Shown here: positions 32,741 through 41,789 of the stretch, piece by piece
Layout: every line of letters begins with the position of its first letter
How positions within the stretch are numbered: the stretch's first letter is position 1
Translations under genes and position numbers: made by a program
Notes under the pieces: generated by a model
The model's input: the letters and a program-made list of their open reading frames with translations, nothing else
The model's database searches: none
Told to the model about the DNA's origin: nothing
Source of the DNA: Paenibacillus macerans
Lineage (GTDB): Bacteria > Bacillota > Bacilli > Paenibacillales > Paenibacillaceae
Direction of reading: 5' to 3'
DNA: 64,000 nucleotides
Assembly (NCBI RefSeq): GCF_900454495.1
Contig: NZ_UGSI01000001.1
Location: forward strand, 1,364,001-1,428,000

Positions 32741-34066
32741 ATGAGAATCGCGATTATTGGCGGCGGCTTGGCCGGGTTGACGGCGGCGGCATACTTATCG
32801 GGCAACGAGGAGACGGCAGGCACGGTGTTTGAACGGAGTCCGCAGCTTGGCGGCCGGGCATTTACTTATGAGAAATCGGGATTTACGCTGAATTACGGAG
32901 CGCATGCGGTATACGGAATCGACAGACACACGCTCCATCATATGGAAGAAGAGCTGGACCTTAAATTTCAAAGCAAGCAGGTCGATAAACGCAAAGTAAT
33001 GTACGCCAAGCACGGGCAGTTGACCGCCGCCCCGCTCGATTTTGTCAACATCGTCAAGACGGAGGTTTTGACGCCGATGGAGAAGGTGCGATTCGTCAGC
33101 GAGGTCGCCGCGGTCATCGGCAACATCCACCAGTTGAAGCATCATCGTACGTTGGGCGACTATCTGGAGCATTCTCACGCCTCAGCTGATGTCAAAGAAC
33201 TGTGGGCGCATCTGGTCTGCTCCAATTTCTTCATAACGCCGGAGGAAGCCAGGAAAGTGCCCGGTGAAGTCATCGCCGAATACTATCATAACCTGTTCCT
33301 TTCCCAGCGGCCGGTAAGCTATATTCTCGGCAGTTGGGCGACGATCACAGGCCAGTTGGTCGACAAGATCCGCGGCAACGAAAACTGGGAAATCTCCGTG
33401 AAGGAGCCGGTCGAGTCGATTGTCATGGAAGACGGAAAGTTTGTGCTGCGCACCAAAACGCGGGAGCGTTTAGAATACGATCAGGTTGTTTTTGCGATGC
33501 CGGTACAGCAGGTCGTCAAACTGCTGGAAAACTCGCCATGGTCCGCTTCGCTTGAGCCGTACAAAGATTGCACCCCTACCGAGGTGCTGGTGTATGACGT
33601 CGGCTTCTCAAAAGTCGTAGCCCGTCCATTCCATTACATTAGCGACATGGATCACAAAATATTCATCAGCGACGTTTCCGCGACCGACTTCACGGTTGCG
33701 CCGGTGCACGGCCAGCTGCTTCAGGGCATCGCCTACTTGAATGACGACTTTGCGGATGAGGAACAAAAGAAACAGTATCTGGAGCAAAAAAACGCGCAGA
33801 TGGAGGCCTTGTTCGATACGTATTACCCGAATTGGCGGGATTTTGTCGAAGTCAAACGCGTTTCCAAAAAAGCGATGGTTGCCAGCGTCAAAAACATCTG
33901 CACAAACAAGCTGCTTCCCAACCGCTTGGCCGGCGTCCCGTTTTACTTCTGCGGCGACGGCTGCACAGGCAAAGGCGAACTCGCCGAACGCGCATTTTCC
34001 AGCGCGCGGACGGTAGCCCAGGCGCTTTTGGCGGATAACGTGCGAATCAAAGCTTATACCCATTAA
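32741..34066 (+). CDS. FAD-dependent amine-oxidase/desaturase-like oxidoreductase
   Basis: 441-residue flavoprotein. The dinucleotide-binding motif is at the N-terminus (IAIIGGGLAGLTAAAYLSG), followed by ERSPQLGGRAFT as in phytoene-desaturase-like and amine-oxidase-like enzymes. The C-terminal FAD-contact FYFCGDGCTGKGELAERAF is also present. No carotenoid genes are adjacent, so the substrate is open. ATG at 32741 follows TTAGGAGG. It has its own terminator. Confidence 0.88.
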   Translation: MRIAIIGGGLAGLTAAAYLSGNEETAGTVFERSPQLGGRAFTYEKSGFTLNYGAHAVYGIDRHTLHHMEEELDLKFQSKQVDKRKVMYAKHGQLTAAPLDFVNIVKTEVLTPMEKVRFVSEVAAVIGNIHQLKHHRTLGDYLEHSHASADVKELWAHLVCSNFFITPEEARKVPGEVIAEYYHNLFLSQRPVSYILGSWATITGQLVDKIRGNENWEISVKEPVESIVMEDGKFVLRTKTRERLEYDQVVFAMPVQQVVKLLENSPWSASLEPYKDCTPTEVLVYDVGFSKVVARPFHYISDMDHKIFISDVSATDFTVAPVHGQLLQGIAYLNDDFADEEQKKQYLEQKNAQMEALFDTYYPNWRDFVEVKRVSKKAMVASVKNICTNKLLPNRLAGVPFYFCGDGCTGKGELAERAFSSARTVAQALLADNVRIKAYTH

Positions 34067-34081
34067 TCGGGATTTAAAAAC

Positions 34082-34139
34082 AAAAACAGAAGCGAACGCG
34101 AGTACCTAAGTTAAAGGCGCTCCGTTTGCTTCTGTTTTT
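34082..34139 (+). terminator. Terminator
   Basis: AAAAACAGAAGCGAACG / CGTTTGCTTCTGTTTTT, one mismatch, with U-tract. Confidence 0.85.
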
Positions 34140-34194
34140 ATTTAACGTATTTCCGTTCAACCTGGCGACTTCCTTTCCTCGTCTGATTTAAAGG

Positions 34195-34614
34195 CTAAAG
34201 CGTACTGCGGTATTTCCGGAACCCCTCCACTTCCGTCCGCTGCGTTTTCCGCACCCGTTCAAAGCTTTGGTAACGGCGGCCTTGAAACGTCAGCTTCCCT
34301 TCGTCCCCTTCCGCGCATTGGCCGTATTCCAAGCCACTGACGGCAAATTCCAGCCGATCGCCGCTCTCGACCTCAAACGTAACATAATATTTCGTGTCCG
34401 AACGGTTGACCGCTGTCTCGGTATCATGGCGGTGGGAAACCTCCGTCCGCTTCCCGACGATCACCGAATTTACGCTGAGTACGGGCTGCCTGCTGCCGGC
34501 GAAAAAGCGCCATGCCCCTCCCGCCGATGAAATTACAACAATCGCCGTGAGCACAACGAGCAGGATCGGCAGCGCGGTTTCCATCATCTCAAACATTTCC
34601 ACCCATGACTGCAT
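34195..34614 (-). CDS. DUF2500-like membrane-anchored protein
   Basis: 139-residue protein with one N-terminal transmembrane helix (residues about 14-36, ALPILLVVLTAIVVISSAGG) and a beta-rich soluble domain (TKYYVTFEVESGDRLEFAVS, EGDEGKLTFQGRRYQSFER) matching DUF2500. The function is unknown. The start is ATG at 34614 behind AAGGAGGG. Confidence 0.75.
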   Translation of the reverse strand: MQSWVEMFEMMETALPILLVVLTAIVVISSAGGAWRFFAGSRQPVLSVNSVIVGKRTEVSHRHDTETAVNRSDTKYYVTFEVESGDRLEFAVSGLEYGQCAEGDEGKLTFQGRRYQSFERVRKTQRTEVEGFRKYRSTL

Positions 34615-34751
34615 GGTTCGCCCTCCTTCCATAGAGGCAATGGCCTGCTTCTTTTGTCCCTCCCCTTTCTTTCCTAAGTATATGCCGCTTAATTTAAAAC
34701 TTGTTATTCACCTGCAGCGTAAATTATGACACCCTTGTCCCACAAAATCAT

Positions 34752-34784
34752 AAAAAATCTCCGGCTCTTAAATCGAACCGGAGG
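34752..34784 (-). terminator. Terminator of the small Cys-rich gene
   Basis: CTCCGG and CCGGAG around a 13-nt loop; the minus strand continues ATTTTTTA. Confidence 0.8.
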
Positions 34785-34816
34785 TTTAGTCATACTTGCC
34801 TGCTGGCGAAAATGAA

Positions 34817-35008
34817 TCAAGCATAATATTCAAACAGCAATTGGCGGGTTTCTTCGACGCCGTCGGCTTCAGGTTCGTTATCCAAAAGCCCCTTTTCCGC
34901 CCAGCAAGCCCGGCACACATCTTCGGTCGTGCATAAATGAGCGTCTTCGCAGGTGTAGCAAAATTGGAGATAATTGCGGGTTACCGTGTCTTGCGTCGTC
35001 GTTTTCAT
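34817..35008 (-). CDS. Small Cys-rich protein
   Basis: 63-residue acidic protein with clustered cysteines (CYTCEDAHLC, DVCRACWAEKG), probably a small zinc-binding fold. It has no recognised family. The start is ATG at 35008 with AGGAG nine bases upstream. It stands alone with its own terminator. Confidence 0.65.
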   Translation of the reverse strand: MKTTTQDTVTRNYLQFCYTCEDAHLCTTEDVCRACWAEKGLLDNEPEADGVEETRQLLFEYYA

Positions 35009-35131
35009 CACTATTCACTCCTGCCATCAAATTTGGAGCACCGCTCCAGTTTGCTGCTGTTTCTCTTACAAGTTAAATATATCACAATGTCGGATTTTAT
35101 TATGTGATTATTTTCACAAACTCTGTAAAAT

Positions 35132-35162
35132 AAAAAAGCATGGCCGGGCCGCCATACTTTTT
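35132..35162 (-). terminator. Terminator of the lipoprotein gene
   Basis: AAAAAG.ATGGC / GCCAT.CTTTTT, with TTTTTTA on the minus strand. Confidence 0.8.
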
Positions 35163-35200
35163 CCTATTGAATATTCGCGTTGCCCCAGGCGCGGACAGAC

Positions 35201-36496
35201 TTACAGCACATGCCAGCTCGTCCCCCCGTCTCTGGTCTGCAGCAGCAGCGAACGTTTCTGATCTTCTTTGGCCACGAGCAGCCAGCCTACTCTGGAGGAA
35301 AAGAACTGCAGCTTCACCACTTCCGGATAATCGGCCATAATATCAACCAGTTTCGGGCTTCGCGGTAATGGCGTCCAATGATTTCCTTGATCCGAAGTAT
35401 AGTAAGCGGTCGAGCCCATAATCGTCCAGCCTTCGTTGCGCGTCAAAAAGGTAGGGGTCAATTCCTCATTAAACCCGGTCTGCCAAAATAAATTGAAAGG
35501 AACCATCGTCCAGGTGGCTCCGGCATCTTGGGTAAAGTAGCCGTTAAACTTGGTGGCTTCATCGCGAGTGCAGCCGACTGGGACCCAGGCTGAACTGCCG
35601 TCTTCGAAAAGAGAGACATTGCCGATGCTAAACCGCTCGCAAGTCTTGAACTTTGACGGATCAAAAAAGCCTTTCTTTTTCGCCCAGGTTTCGCCCCCGT
35701 TCCCGGTCGTGTACAGGGCGGGTTGTCCTGCTTCAATCTCGCTGACGAGGCCTCTAAACCGATCAATGAACGCCATCGATACCGGGGTCCCCTTCCCCAG
35801 ACCGGCGCTCGCCGGCCGCTCCAGCGTAAAGCTGTTCGGGTCCGGAGCTCCCATAATCGGATCAAATGTAGCTCCCCCGTCGTCCGTCGCGTATAGCACG
35901 ATTTCAATACTTCCCGTTTCGCTCGTTTTGCTGGCCAATATCCAACCTGCGGACTCGTTCGAAAAATAAATCCCCTCGACCTGGTCCGCTCCCGGAAATG
36001 AAGAGACTTTCCAAGTGACGCCGCCGTCATCCGTTCTTAAGACGATCGCGTCATCCAGACCGGAGGCATTAAGTACAATCCAGCCATGCATCGGATCGAT
36101 AAAAAAAATGTCTTTGCCGAAACGCGGCGTGCTTGGAAACTGCACCGAAGCGGCCGGGGAAATATTCGTCCAGGTCTGCCCGTTGTCTCGAGTAAGATAA
36201 AGTCTCAGCTCGCTTTGAGTACGCCCCCAGGCCAACCCGGTAGTCGTGCTTAGCAACTGAAAATCGGTTAGTCGCGTTTGAATTTGATATTGGTTGTTCT
36301 TATCCTCCGAGGGCACGGCGGCTTCCGCTCTCAGACTCTCGGAGGAAGAGGGATTAATGACGGTGAGCGTCTGCCCTTTTTCTTCCGGCGGCTCCGGCTG
36401 CGCCTGATTCGCTTCCGGCGGCCGCTCGGACGTACAAGCCGTCAGCAGTAGACAAACGGATAGCGAAACCGCGATAACATTACGCCATAATTTCAA
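35201..36496 (-). CDS. Lipoprotein with BNR/YCF48-type beta-propeller repeats
   Basis: 431-residue secreted lipoprotein. The signal peptide ends in the lipobox LLTAC, so it is anchored to the outer face of the membrane. Four or more Asp-box-like repeats follow: TRDNGQTWTNI, RTDDGGVTWKV, TGNGGETWAKK, TQDAGATWTMV, TSDQGNHWTPL and TRDGGTSWHVL. These suggest a beta-propeller. Ligand and role are unknown. The start is TTG at 36496, with GTGAGG upstream; a GTG eight codons earlier has no binding site. Confidence 0.78.
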   Translation of the reverse strand: MKLWRNVIAVSLSVCLLLTACTSERPPEANQAQPEPPEEKGQTLTVINPSSSESLRAEAAVPSEDKNNQYQIQTRLTDFQLLSTTTGLAWGRTQSELRLYLTRDNGQTWTNISPAASVQFPSTPRFGKDIFFIDPMHGWIVLNASGLDDAIVLRTDDGGVTWKVSSFPGADQVEGIYFSNESAGWILASKTSETGSIEIVLYATDDGGATFDPIMGAPDPNSFTLERPASAGLGKGTPVSMAFIDRFRGLVSEIEAGQPALYTTGNGGETWAKKKGFFDPSKFKTCERFSIGNVSLFEDGSSAWVPVGCTRDEATKFNGYFTQDAGATWTMVPFNLFWQTGFNEELTPTFLTRNEGWTIMGSTAYYTSDQGNHWTPLPRSPKLVDIMADYPEVVKLQFFSSRVGWLLVAKEDQKRSLLLQTRDGGTSWHVL

Positions 36497-36571
36497 AAAG
36501 ACAACCTCACTTTCAACCACATGCTGATAACTATTATATCATAAACGTGGCCGAAGCCTTCAGGGGCCGGA

Positions 36572-37540
36572 TTACAGCCGCTTATCTTTGGCAAAATTTA
36601 CGCTGACATGGTGATTGGGCTTGTAAACGGCAAAGGCGTACCCTTTTTTCTGCAAATATTCGATAACCTCCGGAAGGATTTCCACGGTTTGCGCCTTTTC
36701 GTGCATTAAAATCACTTCGGTATCCCGGTGCACCTGGCGCTTGACCTCCTTCAAAATACGCTTGGGGTTGCCCGAATACCGCCAATCCTGGGAATCGACC
36801 GTCCAATCCCACATTTTAAAGCCCGCGTCGGCGATTTCGCCGCGGAATTGCTCGCCGATCTCCGGTTTGCTGCCGTACGGCGCCCGGATGAGCGTTGGCG
36901 AAACTCCGGTGATCTTAGCCATCAGCTTTTGTTCCTGCTTGAATTCTTTGATGAAGTTATCCGAATTTCCGCTCTCATAAATTTTTTTCTTGTTGTGGCT
37001 CATACTGTGCAGTCCGACATAGTTGCCGGCTTCAACCGCATCCTTCACGGTTTGCTCATGGCCGGATAGCTGATTTCCGATCATAAAGAAGGTGCCGTGA
37101 ATTTGATATCTGGCTAAAATGTCCATGATTTCCTGTGTATGTTTGCTAGGGCCATCGTCGAAAGTCAAATAGATCACCTTCGGCTGCTTAACGGCGGACT
37201 GTTTTACAGGCTCAGAGTTCGCAGCTTTTGAGTCGGTTGGAGTGGCGGCAGGCGGAGTTGTTTCAGCCGGTGTCGACGGCTCCGGTTTTGTCGACGGCTG
37301 GACGACAGTGCCTTCATTTTTGCCGGCCAGATTAGCGGACACGACAGCCGTTGTGGAGTGTTTGACGATTGAGCTTGCCGTATGCTGCTTCAAATACGAA
37401 TATACGGCAAATCCCGACAAGGTTAATGATACGACGGAAAGCGCCACGGCGGTAACCGCAACCCCTTTTGCTTTCCGCTTGGACTTCGCGCGCGCGGTGC
37501 GGGTGGAATGCTTCTGTGTGCTTCTGTTGATGTACGACAT
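36572..37540 (-). CDS. Membrane-anchored polysaccharide deacetylase
   Basis: 322-residue protein with an N-terminal membrane anchor (residues about 27-50), a Pro/Thr/Ser-rich linker (about 80-115) and a NodB domain. The NodB metal motifs are TFDDGPS and HSMSHNK, and RAPYGSKP is the catalytic loop. It probably deacetylates peptidoglycan GlcNAc outside the cell. ATG at 37540 follows AGAGAGGAAT. It is a single gene. Confidence 0.88.
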   Translation of the reverse strand: MSYINRSTQKHSTRTARAKSKRKAKGVAVTAVALSVVSLTLSGFAVYSYLKQHTASSIVKHSTTAVVSANLAGKNEGTVVQPSTKPEPSTPAETTPPAATPTDSKAANSEPVKQSAVKQPKVIYLTFDDGPSKHTQEIMDILARYQIHGTFFMIGNQLSGHEQTVKDAVEAGNYVGLHSMSHNKKKIYESGNSDNFIKEFKQEQKLMAKITGVSPTLIRAPYGSKPEIGEQFRGEIADAGFKMWDWTVDSQDWRYSGNPKRILKEVKRQVHRDTEVILMHEKAQTVEILPEVIEYLQKKGYAFAVYKPNHHVSVNFAKDKRL

Positions 37541-37744
37541 ATGAATAATTCCTCTCTCATTTCATTATTACTAGCATAATACAAAATGAGAAATTCGTCC
37601 TTACAGAATCGTTAATCCAAGGTTACAAAGTCATTACAGATTTTATAAATTAATGTCATTAGTTAACACAATAATTATTACGTTAATTTTTGTTCAGCAA
37701 ATGCATAGAAACAGATCAACTTTCAATAATCCTGCAGATTTTTC

Positions 37745-37772
37745 TTCAAATTTAAGATATTTCATGTACAAT
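37745..37772 (+). promoter_or_regulatory. Promoter of ldh
   Basis: TTCAAA at 37745-37750, 16 nt, TACAAT at 37767-37772. The upstream 37545-37740 is AT-rich with an AT palindrome around 37657-37680. No Rex-type TTGTGAA-N4-TTCACAA was found. Confidence 0.5.
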
Positions 37773-37779
37773 GAGGATG

Positions 37780-37899
37780 GATACATACGGTTTAGGGCGA
37801 TATGTCGCAATTTTTCGATTGTTGGAAGGAAAGGTTAAGTAGCCTGGCTTCGGTGCAATCTATCCTAAACGGGAATCTACATTTTAAGGAGATGATTTG
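37780..37899 (+). promoter_or_regulatory. Structured 5' leader of ldh
   Basis: About 120 nt. GTTTAGG near 37790 can pair with CCTAAAC near 37862, closing a domain that contains a smaller GCGATATGTCGC hairpin. The ribosome binding site AAGGAG lies just outside. No known riboswitch class is recognised. Confidence 0.4.
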
Positions 37900-38826
37900 A
37901 TGAAAACCCAACTGCGCTCCAGCCGGGTCGTGATTATCGGTACCGGTGCCGTGGGGGCGACGACGGCGTACACGCTGCTGTTAAGAGAACGGATTTCCGA
38001 GCTCGTCCTGATCGATGCGAATAAGGAAAAAGCGCTTGGCGAAGCGCTCGACATGAATCACGGCCTGCCGTTTACCGGCGGGGTCAAGTTATGGGCAGGC
38101 GACTACAGCGATTGCGCGGACGCCGATATTATCGTCATTGCCGCCGGGGCTTCCCAGCGTCCCGGCGAAACCCGGATCGACCTGCTTAAGCGCAATGCCG
38201 GCATTTTTGACAGCATTATTCAAAACATCGTGAAGTACAACAATCATGGCATTATTCTGGTAGCTACCAACCCGGTCGATATCCTCGCTTACGTAACCTT
38301 GAAGAAGAGCGGATTTCCGTCGAACCGTGTCATCGGCTCCGGTACGCTGCTCGACAGCGCCCGTTTCCGCTATTTGATCGGACAGAACAAAAAAATCAAC
38401 CCGCGCAGCATTCACGCGCATATCATCGGGGAGCACGGCGATTCCGAGGTGCCGCTGTGGAGCTTGGCGAACGTGGCCGGCATCGGCCTGGAGTTCAACG
38501 AACAAGAGCGCGAGGAGATATTTAACAGCACCAAAAACGCCGCTTATGAAATCATTAACGCCAAAGGAGCCACCTCCTACGCGATCGCGCTGGCTTTGGA
38601 CCGGATTATCGTGTCGATTTTGCAAAACGAAGGTTCCGTGCTGAACGTCTCCACCCTGCTGACCGATTACAACGGAGTTTCGGACGTCTATCTCGGCGCA
38701 CCGAGCATCGTGGATCGCACCGGTGTACGCCAAGTGCTCGATTTGCAGCTAGGCGACGCGGAATTGACGCAGTTCCAAGCTTCGGCCAACAAGCTGAAAT
38801 CGGAAATCGCCAAGCTGGAGCTGTAA
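37900..38826 (+). CDS. ldh: L-lactate dehydrogenase
   Basis: 308-residue NAD-dependent enzyme interconverting pyruvate and L-lactate, regenerating NAD+ in fermentation. The Rossmann motif is VVIIGTGAVGATTAYTLL; the substrate loop is ASQRPGETRIDLL, and catalytic Asp/His are in SARFRYLIG and IIGEHGDSEVPLWS. The TNPVDIL motif is present. The start is ATG at 37900, with AAGGAG eight bases upstream. It is a single gene with a long leader and its own terminator. Confidence 0.95.
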   Translation: MKTQLRSSRVVIIGTGAVGATTAYTLLLRERISELVLIDANKEKALGEALDMNHGLPFTGGVKLWAGDYSDCADADIIVIAAGASQRPGETRIDLLKRNAGIFDSIIQNIVKYNNHGIILVATNPVDILAYVTLKKSGFPSNRVIGSGTLLDSARFRYLIGQNKKINPRSIHAHIIGEHGDSEVPLWSLANVAGIGLEFNEQEREEIFNSTKNAAYEIINAKGATSYAIALALDRIIVSILQNEGSVLNVSTLLTDYNGVSDVYLGAPSIVDRTGVRQVLDLQLGDAELTQFQASANKLKSEIAKLEL

Positions 38827-38857
38827 TTACGGTAACTCCGCACCAACAGTAAAAAAC

Positions 38858-38895
38858 GCCCAGACGCTGAAATGAACACAGCGGGCTGGGCTTTT
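38858..38895 (+). terminator. Terminator of ldh
   Basis: GCCCAG..GCTG / CAGC..CTGGGC stem followed by TTTTATTTT. Confidence 0.8.
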
Positions 38896-38982
38896 ATTTT
38901 GCATTACATTTGTTTAAAGTAACTTCCCTCCTTCTGCCGCGTTTTATTAACTGAGACGGTAATCATGAAGGAGATGGTTCTA

Positions 38983-39212
38983 TTGACACAATCAAAGCTT
39001 ATTCTGAACACAATTCTTACTACAGCCCTGCTCGCTTCGGGTCTTGGACTTCCGACGCTTCTTTAGACGCTGTCCAGGCAGCCCCAACGACAGCCGCTTC
39101 CACCAAAAACAATGCGGCGGAAAGCGTCTCCGTCCCGCTGCTTTCGCCGAAATGGCAGGCCCAAACGGATAAACGATTATTGGCGGTAGCACTGCCGAAG
39201 GAACTGCAATAA
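38983..39212 (+). pseudogene. Frameshifted small secreted protein
   Basis: TTG at 38983, nine bases after AAGGAG, opens a frame that begins with a signal-peptide-like sequence (LNTILTTALLASGLGL) and stops at 39066. A second frame, read from before that stop, continues TSDASLDAVQAAPTTAAST to a stop at 39212 and has typical coding character. One indel around 39040-39065 would join them into about 76 residues. I read it as a broken gene for a small exported protein; a sequencing error is possible. From 39213 to 39368 there is only a short GC hairpin (GCCCGC-AA-GCGGGC near 39290). Confidence 0.55.
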
Positions 39213-39368
39213 TGGACTGATCACTGATTATAAGCAAACAAAAGCCCCGCTAGAGGGCGGCGTGATAAACCGTAAGGTCTAATCGCTGCCCGCAAGCGGG
39301 CCTCAGTACAGTTAATCTAGTGAAGTAAATTAATTCATGCCATTAATCTCAAGGTGCTAATACGGCGG

Positions 39369-40619
39369 TTAATGCGCCGATTCCACCTGGTCGACGTGCT
39401 GCACATGTTTGCGGTTTAATGCAATGAACACGACCGCCAGCATGACGAACCCGGCTCCGACGATGAACGGCACGTGCGGGTTGTACCATTCGGCGAGCTT
39501 CCCGGCCAAAAACGGAGCAACCGCGCCTCCCAAAAAGCGGAGAAAGCTGTAGGAGGCGGACGCGGTGGACCGCTCTATCGGCGCTGCGTTCATGACCGCC
39601 GTCGTGATCAGCGTATTGTTGTTGCCGAGCAGCGCTCCGGCAAAAATAACGGCGGCGATGATCACCCAAGGTGAATTCGTCCAAATGCCCATCGCCAGCA
39701 GCACTAAAGAGAACAGGAACAGCATCGCGCACATCGATTTGAGGGTGCCGAATTTTTCCTGCAGTTTCGGCGCGGTGCCGACCGAAGTGATGGCCAGCAA
39801 AATCCCCCAAGCCAGGAAGACGTAACCCAGCCCGTGCTCATCGAGTCCCATGACAAACGGAGCGTAAGCCATCAGCGTGAAAAAGCCAAAGTTGTAAAAG
39901 CAAGCGGTCAGCCCCAATACGACCAGGGGGCGGTGTTTCATCGCCTTAAACGGGGCCAGGATCGAGGTGCGGGAGCGTGTGACCTCCCCTTTGTTCTCCT
40001 TGGGCATCAGCAAAATGAGTCCAATGAATGCGATGACCATCAGCGAGGCGACGCCGAGAAACGGGCCTCTCCAGGAAATGGCGCCAAGCCAGCCCCCGAG
40101 CAGCGGTCCGACTGAAATGCCCAGACCAACCGCCGCTTCATATAGGATGACCGCTTTGCCCGTGCCGCTGCTTGACAGCGTAACGATAGCCGATAACGCG
40201 GTGGCCACGAACAAAGCGTTGCCGAGGCCCCAGCCGCCGCGCAGCCCGATGATCGTCCACACGTCGCCGGCCATGCCCCCAAGCGCCGAAAAGACGGCGA
40301 TGACGACGATGCCGGCCAGTAGCGTCCATTTGATGCCGATGCGGGACGAAATCGCCCCCGTAATCAGCATGGCCACCGCCATGACGGCGTTATAGCTCGT
40401 AAACAGTAGGGTAACCTGGCTGGGCGTAGCGTTCAGGCTTGCGGAAATCGCCGGAAGGATCGGATCGACGAGACCAAGACCCATAAAGGCGATGATCGAG
40501 GCAAAAAAAACAGCCCATACGGACTTAGGTTGTTTCAGCAAGCTTGGTTCCCCAAGCTCCAAATGGCTTGATGTACCGCTTAGCGGCGCGGTTTTGGCCG
40601 ATGATGTAGATGATGACAT
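39369..40619 (-). CDS. MFS transporter (multidrug type)
   Basis: 416-residue permease with about twelve membrane segments; LVDPILPAISASLNATPSQV at the first loop is typical of the DHA1/ACDE-type exporters such as YitG. The cytoplasmic N-terminus is Ser/Thr-rich. ATG at 40619 follows AAAGGAAG. It lies 17 nt after the CBS gene on the same strand and opposite a marR-type gene, which suggests regulated drug or acid efflux. Confidence 0.85.
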   Translation of the reverse strand: MSSSTSSAKTAPLSGTSSHLELGEPSLLKQPKSVWAVFFASIIAFMGLGLVDPILPAISASLNATPSQVTLLFTSYNAVMAVAMLITGAISSRIGIKWTLLAGIVVIAVFSALGGMAGDVWTIIGLRGGWGLGNALFVATALSAIVTLSSSGTGKAVILYEAAVGLGISVGPLLGGWLGAISWRGPFLGVASLMVIAFIGLILLMPKENKGEVTRSRTSILAPFKAMKHRPLVVLGLTACFYNFGFFTLMAYAPFVMGLDEHGLGYVFLAWGILLAITSVGTAPKLQEKFGTLKSMCAMLFLFSLVLLAMGIWTNSPWVIIAAVIFAGALLGNNNTLITTAVMNAAPIERSTASASYSFLRFLGGAVAPFLAGKLAEWYNPHVPFIVGAGFVMLAVVFIALNRKHVQHVDQVESAH

Positions 40620-40636
40620 ATAATCTTCCTTTCGTC

Positions 40637-41092
40637 TTACATTAAAGATTTGAAGGAATGCCGGATGACATCCCCGCGGCTGATGATGCCCACGAGCACC
40701 CCATTACGCTCGACGGGAAGCTTTTTGATTTGCTTTTTCCCCAATATCGCCGCAATGTTCTCAATTTCTTCATCCCATGAAACTTTAATGACTTTCTTTT
40801 TGCCGATTTCCATCACGTTGAGATCCAGCAATCTTCGCGCTCTTTCCTCGTAAGCTTCCTGATCCCCTTTGAAGACGGCCACATAATAGATCGAGTCAAC
40901 GACAACGTCGCGATGTTTGCCGATGTAGCGCATGATGTCCCCGTCGCTGATATATGAAACGATTTCGTTTCGTTCGTTCACGACGGGCAGCCCGCTGATC
41001 CGATGCTCGATGAACCTTTCAATCACCGAACGGACCGTATCGCTTTCCTTCACTTTGTAGACCTGCTTGATCATCATTTCATGCGCTTGCAT
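40637..41092 (-). CDS. CBS-domain protein
   Basis: 151-residue protein consisting of two CBS motifs (SDTVRSVIERFIEHRISGLP, then VSYISDGDIMRY; WDEEIENIAAILGKKQIKKL, then GIISRGDVIRH). Such tandem CBS proteins bind adenine nucleotides. The start is ATG at 41092 behind AGGGGG. It heads an operon with the MFS gene, under palindromes likely bound by the divergent MarR protein. Confidence 0.88.
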   Translation of the reverse strand: MQAHEMMIKQVYKVKESDTVRSVIERFIEHRISGLPVVNERNEIVSYISDGDIMRYIGKHRDVVVDSIYYVAVFKGDQEAYEERARRLLDLNVMEIGKKKVIKVSWDEEIENIAAILGKKQIKKLPVERNGVLVGIISRGDVIRHSFKSLM

Positions 41093-41115
41093 GCCAATCC
41101 CCCTAATCCATATAA

Positions 41116-41147
41116 TTGTATTATACAACTACTTGTTGTTTTGTCAA
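41116..41147 (-). promoter_or_regulatory. Promoter and MarR-type operators
   Basis: TTGACA at 41142-41147, 16 nt, TATAAT at 41120-41125. Two perfect palindromes lie on it: TTGTAT-T-ATACAA (41116-41128) and ACAAC-TACTT-GTTGT (41125-41139). Confidence 0.75.
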
Positions 41148-41264
41148 GGTTACGGGCGGGCTTCCGCCTCCCTCCCAAGTCTTGCCCCGCCTGGTTTCAT
41201 TTCAAATTCTCTAGTCGATATGTTACGATAAAATTATATTAAAAAGCTGTGAGGTATTCATGAT

Positions 41265-41711
41265 ATGGATCAAACTTCCCTGGAAACCATCGAGTTGGAA
41301 ATCGCCATCTTATACCGCCGGATGACCTTCGTGACCGCGGCGAAAAAAAACGGCAACCTCGATCGTTCCGCCTATTTGCTGCTGCATCACATCCGCTCCT
41401 TCGGCTCCATCGGCGTCAAGGCGTTGGCCGACGAATTTCAGCTGGATATCTCCACCGTTAGCCGGCAGACCGCCGCCCTGGAGCAGAAAGGCTACGTCAA
41501 GCGCACGCCCGATCCCGAAGACCGCCGGGCCTATTTTTTGGAAATCACGGAGCTTGGAACCACGGAATATCTTGCTTACAAGCTGGGCCGGTTAAACCGG
41601 ATCAGCGAACTGCTCAAAGACTGGTCCGACGAGGATGCCCGGCACTTCGGGCGGTATTTGGAAAGATTCAACCAAGCCCTGCTCGATCATTCCAAATCGA
41701 ATGAGAGCTAA
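41265..41711 (+). CDS. MarR-family transcriptional regulator
   Basis: 148-residue winged-helix regulator. The HTH is GVKALADEFQLDISTVSRQT and the wing is KRTPDPEDRRAYFLEIT, both diagnostic of MarR. It is divergent from the CBS-MFS operon whose promoter carries two perfect palindromes, so it probably represses that operon. ATG at 41265 has GTGAGG upstream. Confidence 0.9.
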   Translation: MDQTSLETIELEIAILYRRMTFVTAAKKNGNLDRSAYLLLHHIRSFGSIGVKALADEFQLDISTVSRQTAALEQKGYVKRTPDPEDRRAYFLEITELGTTEYLAYKLGRLNRISELLKDWSDEDARHFGRYLERFNQALLDHSKSNES

Positions 41712-41789
41712 AGAGTCCAATCGAACCACAGCAAACGCAAAAACTGTACATAATTATTGTTATGTTAACTAAATGGGAGGTAGTTATTG

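Noticed and set aside
37600..37745. Rex-binding site upstream of ldh
   Set aside because: I looked for TTGTGAA-N4-TTCACAA and found only an AT-rich imperfect palindrome.
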